Part shown: piece after piece, positions 12,356-22,386 of the stretch | Layout of the letters: every line of letters begins with the position of its first letter | Numbering within the stretch: position 1 is the stretch's first letter | DNA from: Liolophura sinensis | Taxonomy: Eukaryota; Mollusca; Polyplacophora; Chitonida; Chitonidae | Reading direction: 5' to 3' | Assembly: GCF_032854445.1 (NCBI RefSeq) | Contig: NC_088295.1 | Coordinates: 65,391,249 to 65,455,248 of the forward strand | Length of the DNA: 64,000 nucleotides | The notes under the pieces: generated by a model | What the model saw: only the letters and a program-made list of their open reading frames with translations | Database searches by the model: none | Told to the model about the DNA's origin: nothing | Made by a program: the position numbers and the translations under genes

Positions 12356-15300
12356 CTGAAAAATAAAATAAAAATGAATAAAATTCAGTCGGCTGTAAAA
12401 TACAAGACCTTGAACAATATATCGGAATTATACATTCTGTGGTATGTGTATTGTAGAGCATGGCGAGATTTCTATAACTAATTCAAAAATACTTTAGTAA
12501 GGGAATTGTTTACGTGCCTGGTATAGACATTTTCTACAACTTTTATCGATTTATCAGTTTGACCGACTGTATACGCAAGTATATTATATAATAAATTTCA
12601 AATAATGGTACTCTAAATTTAATTGTTTTTGCCTTATGTGCGAAAAGAAAAATAAGATACTTTTTTTCCTTATTAACTAAAATCACTTAAGTAATAGGTC
12701 ACCAAGATGACATCAATGGCGACCATTTTTTAGTGTATCAAGTCGACGAACAAACGAATAAGCAATGCAGGCAGGGGACAACACAGGATCGGTACTCCGA
12801 GTAATTTATATCGTAGCTGAGATTTGTTTTCATCTGTATAATTATTTTATTTAGAAAAGTATTTCACTTTCATGAAGATGTGTAAAATTGAAAAAATAAA
12901 ATGTCATTCATTACTAAATACCTTAAAGTCATGTGTTAAAAATTAGCCCAGAAATTATCTAGTAACTTAACATTGTGATATTGTAATACAGAATTGTTTT
13001 ATTAAACAGAGCTGTTAAACCCTGGACAAGTACGTTGAAGACATAAATTTTGCTCAGTAAATTTGAAACATGATTTAATACTGGTATCAAATAAAACACA
13101 TTTGGGAAACACTCATGGTCGCATATAACATTAGAACTATTATCAATAACATTTGTACCGTTATGTATCTTTTTCAAGTATTTTCATGAATATTCAGCAC
13201 AATTATCAAAGTAAACGATCATTTTAACAAATGTATACTGAACTTCGAATCACCATCATTTTAACAAATGTATACTGAACTTCGAATCACCATCATTTTA
13301 ACAAATGTATACTGAACTTCGAATTACCATCATTTTAACAAATGTATACTGAACTTCGAATTACCATCATTTTAACAAATGTATACTGAACTTCGAACGA
13401 CCATCATATTAACAAATGTATACTGAACTTCGAACTACCATCATTTTAACAAATGTATACTGAACTTCGAACTACCATCATTTTAACAAATGTATACTGA
13501 ACTTCGAACTACCATCATATTAACAAATGTATACTGAACTTCGAGCTACCATCATTTTAACAAATGTATACTGAACTTCGAACTACCATCATTTTAACAA
13601 ATGTATACTGAACTTCCAATTACCATCATTTTAACAAATGTATACTGAACTTCGAACTACCATCATTTTAACAAATGTATACTGAATTTCGAACTACTAT
13701 CATTTTAACATATGTATACTGAACTTCGGACTACCATAATTTTAACAAATGTATACTGAGCTTCAAATTACCATCAGTTTAACAAATGTATACTGAACTT
13801 CGAATTAAAAAATTTCCGTACAACTCCAATTTACAGTATTTAAGAAAATATGTTTATCCATATTCTGCAATGAAGTGTAGCATTTTACGAATTCCGAGCA
13901 TGAATCCATGTATTAACTACAAAAAAGATCTAGAATTGTTGATTATGTTTATAAATAGCATTTTGTGGTTTTGTTGCGTTCATAGTTATGTATACCATGA
14001 TGTTTGGCAGCTTCCTGTAAGATCTAAATTAATATTTCAAAAAACAAAAAGGACAATTTATTCTTTTGTAAATTTTTTTGTAGTAAACTGAAAAAAAATT
14101 AGTTCTGATGCAAAAAACCTAAACTTTTTGTTTCCTTTTGTTTCACACATGTATACGTGATAAATGTATGGCTAAAAAACCCGGCCACATAACGTGAGTC
14201 TGGTGTGATGGTCTGCCCCACAAACTGGGAGTATACAGCGACAATAACGGAACCAGTCTGCAGGTATGATGTAACAGTTGATGCGGTGTAACGGCCAACA
14301 ATGTGAATAGCGGATTGACAACTACGTGGCTAGCATCACACTTCCTATCTCCTTAACCACATTAATAACCGGGTTCGTCTAATAGCACAACACCGGTGTC
14401 TTAGCCGAATACCTCGCATAGCAGCAGGTGAAACCAGGTGTGGACGAAGTTACCGTATCCTAGCCGAGGTTTTCCCTTTTCTAACCCTAACAGGCGAAAA
14501 TAAAAACCTTACGATTGTTTACTAGTATCTATGCAATGTTTTTTGTGGTTTTTTTTTAATGTAAAGAAAAAAAACAGATTGTTCTAAGAACAAACGTGCT
14601 CTCTCTAAATTCTCACGTGCATAGTATATATATATAGGTATACTGTCTTAATAATCGTCACGCAATGGTATTTACGGCTCGCGGAATCGTCAATAACTTT
14701 CTTGAGTCGTGCATGAAAAACAATATCCTCGAAAGCTAACAAACAACAAGCAGCACGGCGTACTGTTGGCTTAAAAGTTAACAGTTAAAACGCTATACAG
14801 GCTAAACTTTGCATGTCGCTCTTACGTGCAAAACCCTCCATTTTCTTAATCACTTTGTCTTAATAACATAGTATACTATCTTTGGACACTTATACGTGCA
14901 ATTTTATTTCACTTTGAAATTTCAGTCACACTTTAACTGTAGGCTACGCTATAAGCACATATACAGGTTTCATGTCTCGTCTACAGTTTTGTCCAAGTCA
15001 CTGTGCAACTTAATGCCACGAATGTTGTACTATTTTCAGGCTTACGGAAGTATCTCTCATGAATATGAATAAAGCTGATATTAATGAGCTTGAAAAAGTG
15101 AACTACTAATATGAATCATAACGGAATCTGGAAATAGTTGACGAAAAACAAACTATGTGTAAAAAGCTAGTGTGAAGGATTTACATTGATGAGAATTCGT
15201 CAAGTCAATAAATCATGGATATGCTCTTAATCTAATTTGCACCGATGGTCAATAGTCTCTATAGTAAATAACAAAATATTTATGGCATATCCTTAAAGTT

Positions 15301-18300
15301 ACTGAATTAGCGTAAGATCAAACGGACTGTGTAATCTAGCTTATATTCTGTATGGATATAAATATACCAGGTGAAAAAATGAAAACAATAAAAATCCATA
15401 TAGGTTTAAAGAAGTGTGTCTAGAGCTGTAGTTTTCTAGAGTATACCACACTCTCTGTGGAGCGTAAAACAGCCAATGTTCCGCTCGTCGTCCATTTCTC
15501 GAATTTTGATCTGTCAACAGTTTCATCTGTGAAGCTAATCTGACGTTCTGTAGGAATGTCACACATTGCCGGTTCTGACAAACTATCTGTTTGAGTATTT
15601 GCCCAGTATATTTGCCCGCTAAGTCAATACGTTTGCGGCTAAACACCTTCGCTCCATGTGCTACATTGACAGAATCTATTAGCTCGGGTCGAAATAATAA
15701 CAAATTCTATATCGAATGGACATTCTATGGTAATAGTTTCCGTCGCCATATTGGAACAGCGTCAGCGTATATACATTTGACGCCGTCCATGTCCCTGTTT
15801 TTGGAGTAAAATAAAACTTTTGAATAAGGTATTACGTTAAGCAGAATTTAGAAATGTTGTAAAACGAAACCCATTATTTCATCTGTCTTGAAAATTCGTA
15901 ACTGTGACAGGATAACTGCATGCTTCTGGGTTGTTCTATATGCCAAGACAGGTATAGACACTGGAAGTGTTAACGATCGAAGATAAATTCTTAATCTTTG
16001 TAAAGCCCGGTAAATAGCCCTGGGTTTTAAAAAACGAAAACCTTAAACAACGGTTGTTTCTAATTGTGTATAATAGAAAAGTAATCCTTTCGGAAGAGAA
16101 GGATAAACATATTCAGTTAATTTTTAATAACTAAACATCATCTCCTTTATAACGTTCCCATGTTAACTAACACGGCATTGATATACTGCCAAAAGCAATT
16201 GTGTACGGCAAGAAGAAAATATGTATTACATGCAGGCACACATTAATTGTGACAAATTTGCACAGGCACATTATTGTGTACCTTGTATACATCATCGTTG
16301 TTCACCTACACTTCAAATGTATACCAAATTGTCTACTTGTGATACACATCTTGCTTACATAGCGAGCTACGCAAACACAAGTGTACGAGTGGTACACATT
16401 TTCTTTTTGAGAGTATATAACACATATAGGAGGACATGCAATCAATGTACCGGTACAGATTTTAATATAATAACTCATTTTACAAATGGTTTATCTTGCG
16501 TGATAAGGCTGGTCTTACATGAAGCGAGTTTCATACTATGCTATAAGGCGGAATTGTGGTATGCATAACGGCAATGGTTGTTATGTTGACGTACAGTAAA
16601 CTGGGAGGTGGTTTCTAGAGCACCATAGGGTGGAGCTTACCTGAGGCCGACGGATCCAGGGAGGATGTAGCGGTGAAGTCAGCGCCTAATCTACCTGTGG
16701 CATTCAGCCTTGATCCCCAAGATTCCGGGCTTTTCCCTAACATTCCCAAGTCATATTGGTGACTTAGGCCGTGGGCTAGTCGCCCCGGTCGTAATGACTG
16801 CTGCATTAGTATGGACCCGTAATGCGGACTGTAATGACTTGGTGACGCCATGCTGGCGTAGCTGAAGTCATGGACGCCCGGCATGGCGGCCATGGAACGA
16901 TGGTGGGAAAAGCCGTGGGGCCGGGACTGGGAAGTGGAGGGGTAGTGCCAGGCGTCTTGTGGGTGGAACCCGGTAAAGCCATGGAAAGATCCGGATAAGT
17001 ACGGATCAGCGGTTAAAGTGGCGCTGGGCATGCTGGCCGATGGCGGCTGGTAGGCGCTGTTCCAGAACGACGGGGGAAAGTTCCTCTGTGACATAGGCCA
17101 GCCATCTGAAACACACCCATCAAACAACAGCACAAAGTAAATACGTAATATTATTCCAACAGTTTAAATTTTCACGCGCAATGGCAAGCCGGGTCCAAGC
17201 TGGACTGACCATTACTAATTGCCTAGCAAGGTTCGACGGTTCGAAACACATCGTAAAATCATGACAGTGAACTTTAAATTACACAGGTTGGACCCGCATT
17301 ACATCAAGTAGGAAAGGTTTCCAATTAAAATTATTAATTTAAATCCTTTTCTGACTATTATTCCATATCTGGGGTAAGATTTATAACACATACCAGGGAA
17401 AGCTGAAAAGCTCTAGGGGGGAATGTACCTATAAGAATATTCGTCCGACATGGTGGTATTTCTTTTGCAATTATTTAGAGCGTAATGGTCTTAATGGCTT
17501 GTAACTTCCTTTATATGTAAATTGATAACGATGGTCTCAATCAGTAGCCTATTTAACTAGCAACCAGGATGACTCATAGATACTTAGACCGAGAACTCTT
17601 CAGCCACAGTGGCCTTAAAGCAGTACACATCACCGTCGTCAGACTTATGAAAAATCTTGAATAAATAGATAAAAACAAATCAATACAAAATTTTTTTAAA
17701 AAAATAAATAAAGAAGAATAGAGCGAAATAGAGAAGTAAAGAAAGAAAATAAGAAGTATGCAAATATTATTAGAGAAAGAAAAATGTGCAGATTTATGGC
17801 TAAATTGATAACAAAAACATTTCAGTTACCTAAAAATATGTAGTTAGTGCATTTCTGCAGCTATCCGTAGTTTGAATGATGACAAAGTAGTTTATTTGAC
17901 TGCACTATAGAAATGAATTTCCAGTATGTTGGCTTTGAAATGTGTTTTAATATTTTTTCCTAGTTTGCTTGTTTTCCCCCATATCTGTCTGTATTTGTTG
18001 CCGTCAAAAATCACACAACATGGGCCGTTCAGCTATTCTAATTTCTAATCTAGCCACTCTAATTTCACACATTGCGTGTACTTTGCATTATGGATAGCCA
18101 AAAGCTTATTGTGTACTGTGTATTGAATAAAACAGATTTTTATTATGTGCTTACTTGTATCAAGTTTTCGTTACATACGACTTAATGCATAAATCTACAG
18201 TTGTTAGAATCTTTTTCAAATTCGGCAAACTGACTGCACGAGTCAGCATTTGAGAAACGCACATTTCGAATCGTAAAGGGATATTTATAACGCTGGTGTA

Positions 18301-21300
18301 GATCGGACGGTGCTAATTTAATATGAAAGCATTCGTCAGGTTTTCGGGATTATTTGGCGGAGTGAGATCCGGTGAGGTCCACATGAGTTGTGAATTTACC
18401 GTACAGCTGGACAAGCGTGTACCCCGCCGCTTTAAACATGACTCTACAGCCCAAAATTGGCTCCATACCGTCGATGTAATTCTAGTATGTCCTGGATTAG
18501 TAATGTTAAGACAAGAGCTAAGTGCTAGGGAAGATTTTCGGACTTCAAAGTTCAACACTGAATTCAGTTAAATTTTGATCCATCTAAATGAGAAGATGCC
18601 ACGATAACCCTAATCATAGACACACGAACCCACTTGACCTAAGCTTGATTTTAGTACATCCAATAAAACTTTGCATACAAGATTTGTATAACAGTAGGAT
18701 CTTGTTCATACGATCACAGAAAAATACACAAAATGCGTTTTGAATAATGATATTAATAATAGCTGTAGATGTGTTTAACCGATGTGTTTAGCGTTGAATA
18801 GATTCAACGTAAATTACATATTACATATTCAAGTGTTAAAAGCAGACGTACACAACATTGTTTACACTTTAGCTACTCCGTGACACCAACTGATATCAAA
18901 CTTCCTGTCGTATTCAAAGTGACAAAAACAGGTCGCTTACATCAATGGAAGGCTTGAATACCAAATACTCAGGTTAAAAATACAAGCTATGAAAAAGAAA
19001 AGTTTAGCCAGATGACAATAAAGTGAAGATATACATATTATAAAAATACACAAATTTCATTCGCCGATGTATGCCATGCAGCTAATTTATAAACTCCTTT
19101 TTTAATGTACTGATAATCGCAAATTGAGACTAGGGATTTTTTGTAATTCTATGAGCAAATACTTGTTTAGAGATATAAGAATTATATGTTAAAATATATC
19201 GACTGAACATGACAGTTCAGCTATGGTATAAGACACGGACATGTTCGTTCGGCGACACATTTAATCGTTTGGTGTATTCACGTTAATCAGCATTTGCCAT
19301 CACTAAATTAAATATTATTGTCCATCCGTGTTTTTATAAATTCTTTTATTAGTTTTCTGATCGCATGTGCACGTATAGTGTATAAGGCAAAACATGTATG
19401 TATTTATTACATGTTATTTATTTCATAGTTTTTCGATATAAACATTTACAAATATATTCACAACAATCCAATGCGTGCAAAGTCAGTGATCTTGTAAAAC
19501 CAAAGTGATCTATTAAAGAAAACCATAATGTGTTTGTACAGGTCAAAATCTTTAAAACTTCTTTGCACCAGTAATCTTTTCAACTGTTCCGTTTAAGGGG
19601 CATGTACACGAATACAGGAATTTCCCCAACCTCTCCATTCATCAAACTGTACTTAATAGCCTAAATCCCATTTAAAAGCATGTCTTGTTGCGAATCGCAC
19701 TACAGTTATGTGTGATTCACACCATTGATCTCTTTCGTCAACCCGATTGCAGATTCTTTTCCTTTAGTGAATCACAGAAGGAAGGAATCCGCATATAAAC
19801 ATACATTATATACCTGATAAATAAAGTTGACAATTTATATAAAGCTCAGCGATGAAGAATTTAATATTGATCTTCCGTTCTAGTTAATATAATTAATTAT
19901 CTACAAATGCTTATGATGTCAAGTGTCCGTTATGTGCTTCTGATGAATAAACAAAACGAGAAAAAAAAAAAAGAACGATGCGTATTTTAACAAGAAATAT
20001 GAAAATACATAACACTTAATGCGTTTACTTATACATGTATGTTGTGGAACAACATCATATATTACAGGAATATTGCTCCAAATCACACGGATTGTGTAAG
20101 AATGTAATACACTGTATGGCCTACAGGAATGAATCAAAATAACGTTAGTACACTTAGGTTGTATTAGAATTTGTTTGATTAAATGACTAGTTGGAATGGG
20201 TCGGAACTCTCCTGTTGTATAAGAGCTTCAAGGAATAAACAGTACTGTTGTTGGTATACTCATATTGTATAAAATCTAATTTTATTAAAGAACCAGACAG
20301 AGTGAAACGAAATATTTTTAGTATACTCAGATTGCATAAGAACTTAATACAAACAGCCAGTGGAAATGACGAGGAGCCTTGTTAATATCATTGCAGATCG
20401 CATAAGAAATTAATATATTATACGTTGTTATAGTATACTGATATATCTTACGATAACGAGAATAGGGCATTGACCAACCCGTGGGAATGGACACAGGTAA
20501 TGTTTCAGTATATACATAACAGTGCATTAAGAGGGAACCTCAGCGTATAACGGTCAAGAATCAAGACTGGAAGACCACTTCGCACAAGATCTCTTCAGTT
20601 TGTATATTTGACAAGCTCGATCCAAAAATGTTTCGTATTCTTTGATAAAAGAGGGCATTTGATTGTGTGTTTGTTATTTCTTCACAAGGTTGCCCTCGCA
20701 GCTGAATCGCGCTTATTACAGGCGGTTCATCAAGTTTGTTTTATGATAGAGAGTTTGTGGCGGTGGCGCGGAAGCGTCCGAGATCACCTTCTGTGGAAGA
20801 GCCGGCAGGCGCCGCGTAAACCTTCGATAAATCTCCACAACAGACAGCCCGGGTTGACCGAGCCATAAGGCAAACACCATGCACTCCTGGATCCTCCAAA
20901 AGAGACAATTTCAGGCCAATATTCAAGATATCGATAAGTCAAACTGCTCGCTAGAGAAGTATATAGTTCCCTGAAACCCACAAACTGCCCTCAGCAGCGT
21001 CCGGGGTTGACACCCCTGTCCATGTGGCCAATAACCTGCCCCCCACAGCACTTAAGCCTCTGATCTGACGTTGAGGTGTCAAGGATTTGTCACTAATGCC
21101 TAAAAATGACAAAATTGTGCGAACAGTTTGCTTGGGTTTTTTTCTCTGTCGGTTTTATAATATTTCACCAACCAGTTTTAGAGATTAGGCCTACAAGTAC
21201 ATGTGTACACAGTTTAAAGAGGTGTACATATATACACCTTTCTTACCTTTCCACGCAGAAGATCTACTGGCAGACAGTGGCCCGCTACAGTTCGAGGCCT

Positions 21301-21998
21301 GACTAAGGGCCCTGGAGAAATGTTCGTCCACAACGCTGGAGGTATCACCCGTAAAATATGTAAATAAGACACAATTGGCAGTAAGATACTGAGTGTCTTT
21401 AGGCACAAGCTCCTTCTCTAACACTTCTTCTTCTTTTATAACGGCTCCACTAGTCGCAGAATAATTCTCGGAATCTAACGAATCTTGCATTTGTGGCAGG
21501 CCGGCTTTCTGAAATGTAGACGTGAACAGAGCTATGTCACACTAATAAGTCACACAGGCACTGCAGCTATTTAGGCGATTCGGGTCCCACAGAGGCGAGC
21601 TTCCGTCAGGTCTCTACCCCGAGTTCAGCCATTGACGGCCTCAGCGACCTCTTGTGGTGAAATAAGCGAGTTAGAAAAAGATGAAAGAATGCTCACGTTG
21701 TACAAAGGTAAATGGTGTAAATGTCATTTATACCAGAAGTCAGGAGGTTGTATTTAAATTGTCTGTCGACAGAGCTGGCTACAGAAGGGCAGGCAGTCGT
21801 ACCAGCTCTGTCTCTGCTAAGAAGTCTGTGTACACGGTGTTTAAGGTCATCAGATGTCTATATGTCCCCTGTCGCGCATGTTAAGACGAGAAGAATTGGT
21901 AAAAATGTTACACTTACCCGGCTACCAAGTGGGTCCTTCCACTGCCGGTAAAGTCCGTCTGTAGGGAACACTGGAAACATCCCCTCTGCACCGCTCAT
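12306..21998 (-). CDS. VGLL (vestigial-like): Vestigial-like (VGLL2/3-type) transcription cofactor, four coding exons
   Basis: Spliced CDS on the minus strand: 21998-21918, 21508-21247, 17105-16641, 12355-12306; 81+262+465+50 = 858 nt, 285 residues plus TAA. The predicted protein has a short N-terminus (MS....MF.VF), an acidic IKEEE stretch near residues 51-55, and a TONDU/Vg domain at about residues 67-95 with VLFTYF and SSVVDEHFSRAL. A SQRNFPPSFWNSAYQPP block lies near residues 120-136, followed by a Ser/Pro/His-rich region and a C-terminal tail ending SKEPYWF. Family knowledge: Vg/VGLL proteins lack their own DNA-binding domain and act in the nucleus by binding TEAD/Scalloped through TONDU, steering developmental programmes such as wing or muscle. 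The length is close to my recollection of vertebrate VGLL2 (about 320). Introns are 409, 4141 and 4285 bp. VGLL2/3-type is favoured over VGLL1 or VGLL4: a single TONDU, plus the FPPSFWNS block. Transcript ends are not determined. Confidence 0.93.
13218..13807. repeat. 37-bp minisatellite in VGLL intron 3
   Basis: About 16 head-to-tail copies of a 37-bp unit with core ATCATTTTAACAAATGTATA followed by CTGAACTTCGAACTACC. Copies differ at a few positions, for example the last bases of the unit and ATTTTAA/ATATTAA. The unit is not a multiple of three and there are no spacers, so it is neither coding nor CRISPR. The last units are the most diverged. Confidence 0.97.
16615..16640 (-). other. Alternative VGLL C-terminus if intron 3 is retained
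   Basis: Past the exon 3 donor the reading frame stays open for seven codons (K-L-H-P-M-V-L) and stops at TAG 16617-16615. A transcript retaining this part of intron 3, or polyadenylated within it, would encode a 277-residue protein lacking the YWF tail. The donor is close to perfect consensus, so the spliced form is expected to dominate. This is inference from sequence only. Confidence 0.35.
16641..17105 (-). CDS. VGLL (vestigial-like): VGLL coding exon 3 (SFWNS block, Ser/Pro/His-rich region)
   Basis: The acceptor TGGGTGTGTTTCAG (AG at 17107-17106) opens with AT, which completes the split GAT (Asp115) left by exon 2. The translation starts DGWPMSQRNFPPSFWNSAYQ, the region that follows TONDU in VGLL2/VGLL3 proteins. 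It continues with Ser/Pro/Gly/His-rich sequence including DPYLSGSFHGFTGFHPQDAW, HDFSYASMASPSHYSPHYGS and ILMQQSLRPGRL. It has no predicted fold by eye and is probably disordered. The exon ends at a textbook donor, GCCTCAG|GTAAGC (GT at 16640-16639), in phase 1. If that donor is not used, the frame runs only seven more codons (KLHPMVL) to TAG at 16617-16615. The base composition is clearly richer in G and C than the surrounding introns. Confidence 0.95.
17106..21246 (-). other. VGLL intron 2
   Basis: A 4.1-kb phase-1 intron. Most is AT-rich unique sequence. It contains a decayed ~65-bp tandem repeat at 20091-20490 (listed separately) and a more balanced stretch at about 20600-21060 just upstream of the exon 2 donor side. 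No open frame inside it resembles a known protein. Confidence 0.9.
20091..20490. repeat. Decayed ~65-bp tandem repeat in VGLL intron 2
   Basis: A recurring motif, ATTG(T/C)(A/G)TAAGAA, often preceded by AGTATACTCAG, begins at about 20091, 20158, 20214, 20263, 20331 and 20397, giving spacings of 49-68 bp. The motif CAGT/CAG + GGAATG recurs inside the units (20126-20131, 20193-20198, 20484-20489). Divergence is high, so this is an old array. Confidence 0.6.
21247..21508 (-). CDS. VGLL (vestigial-like): VGLL coding exon 2 with TONDU (TEAD-binding) domain
   Basis: The acceptor is a pyrimidine-leaning tract ending ACATTTCAG (AG at 21510-21509); the donor is GGAAAG|GTAAGAAAGG (GT at 21246-21245). 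The exon enters in phase 0 and leaves in phase 1. The translation runs KAGLPQMQDSLDSENYSATS, then GAVIKEEEVLEKELVPKD, then the TONDU domain with YLTANCVLFTYFTGDTSSVV followed by DEHFSRALSQ. In this family VLFTYF...GD...SVVDEHFSRAL is the surface that contacts TEAD/Scalloped. MQDSL and IKEEE upstream of TONDU also occur in vertebrate VGLL2/VGLL3 as I recall them. VIKEEE fits the SUMO consensus (hydrophobic-K-x-E) at Lys52 of the spliced protein. This is the most diagnostic segment of the window. Confidence 0.97.
21509..21917 (-). other. VGLL intron 1
   Basis: A short 409-bp phase-0 intron between exons 1 and 2, with GTAAGTG at its 5' end and TTTCAG at its 3' end. It is not strongly AT-rich and contains no repeat that I recognise. 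Confidence 0.75.
21918..21998 (-). CDS. VGLL (vestigial-like): VGLL coding exon 1 (start exon, 27 codons)
   Basis: Starts at ATG 21998 with A at -3. An in-frame TGA lies at 22019-22017, so the frame cannot extend upstream in this exon. It encodes MSGAEGMFPVFPTDGLYR, then QWKDPLGSR, and ends exactly at a strong donor, CGG|GTAAGTG (GT at 21917-21916), in phase 0, which exon 2 requires. The pattern MS....M(Y/F).V(Y/F) matches the start of vertebrate VGLL2 as I remember it. A second in-frame ATG sits six codons in (21980). The exon is small and its identity rests on phase, splice site and this short similarity, so confidence is below that of exons 2 and 3. The true transcription start and any upstream non-coding exon are unknown. 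Confidence 0.75.
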
Positions 21999-22020
21999 TC
22001 TCTGCAGAAATCGCTTTCAT
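21922..22020 (-). promoter_or_regulatory. Upstream ORF overlapping the VGLL start
   Basis: An ATG at 22020 opens a 32-codon frame (MKAISAENERCRG...) that stops at TAG 21924-21922, past the VGLL start at 21998 and in a different frame. Its ATG overlaps, by one base, the in-frame TGA (22019-22017) that bounds the VGLL frame. If transcription starts above 22020, this uORF would be met first and could damp VGLL translation. Its own context is weak to moderate. The transcription start is unknown. Confidence 0.45.
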
Positions 22021-22080
22021 GCTGCATGCATGCCCAGTTTGTGTGACGAGGTTACATATTTCGTATATTCCGATGGACGC

Positions 22081-22205
22081 GAAGAGGAATGCATTCTCCC
22101 AAACATTTCCCGGCCGTCCGAGGTTGATGGAAGCTGGAGGGAGGAGAAGGCAAAATGACGCGATTATTCTGCCTGCCATCTGGAGCCGACAGGAAGCATT
22201 CCACT
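22081..22205 (-). promoter_or_regulatory. Putative VGLL promoter-proximal region with two TEAD-type motifs
   Basis: About 90-200 bp upstream of the VGLL start codon, a stretch of balanced base composition contains GGAATGCATTC at 22086-22096 (GGAATG is the reverse of CATTCC) and CATTCC at 22197-22202 (within GGAAGCATTCC). CATTCC is the MCAT site recognised by TEAD/Scalloped. No TATA box is evident on the minus strand. Function as promoter is inferred from position only. Confidence 0.45.
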
Positions 22206-22318
22206 AACACCCACAATAAACTAAAAGAAACTCAAACCTAACTCATAAAAACACAAAATATTCATCCTATAGTTCATTTTTTTTTTAAATTCACGGACAG
22301 AAATGAGAAATTCGGTTG

Positions 22319-22319
<1 letters not shown>

Positions 22320-22384
<65 letters not shown>
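22320..22384. repeat. (AT)n microsatellite upstream of VGLL
   Basis: About 64 bp of pure AT repeat, some 320-390 bp upstream of the VGLL start codon. Confidence 0.98.

Positions 22385-22386
<2 letters not shown>

Larger units (their letters stand above)
12356..16640 (-). other. VGLL intron 3
   Basis: A 4.3-kb phase-1 intron. It contains the 37-bp minisatellite at 13218-13807. The rest is AT-rich unique sequence, with a higher-complexity stretch at about 14180-14500 that holds no recognisable coding potential. Confidence 0.78.

Noticed and set aside
13218-13807. Regularly repeated 37-bp units, superficially CRISPR-like
   Set aside because: Units are directly adjacent with no unique spacers, no cas genes exist, and the host is eukaryotic.
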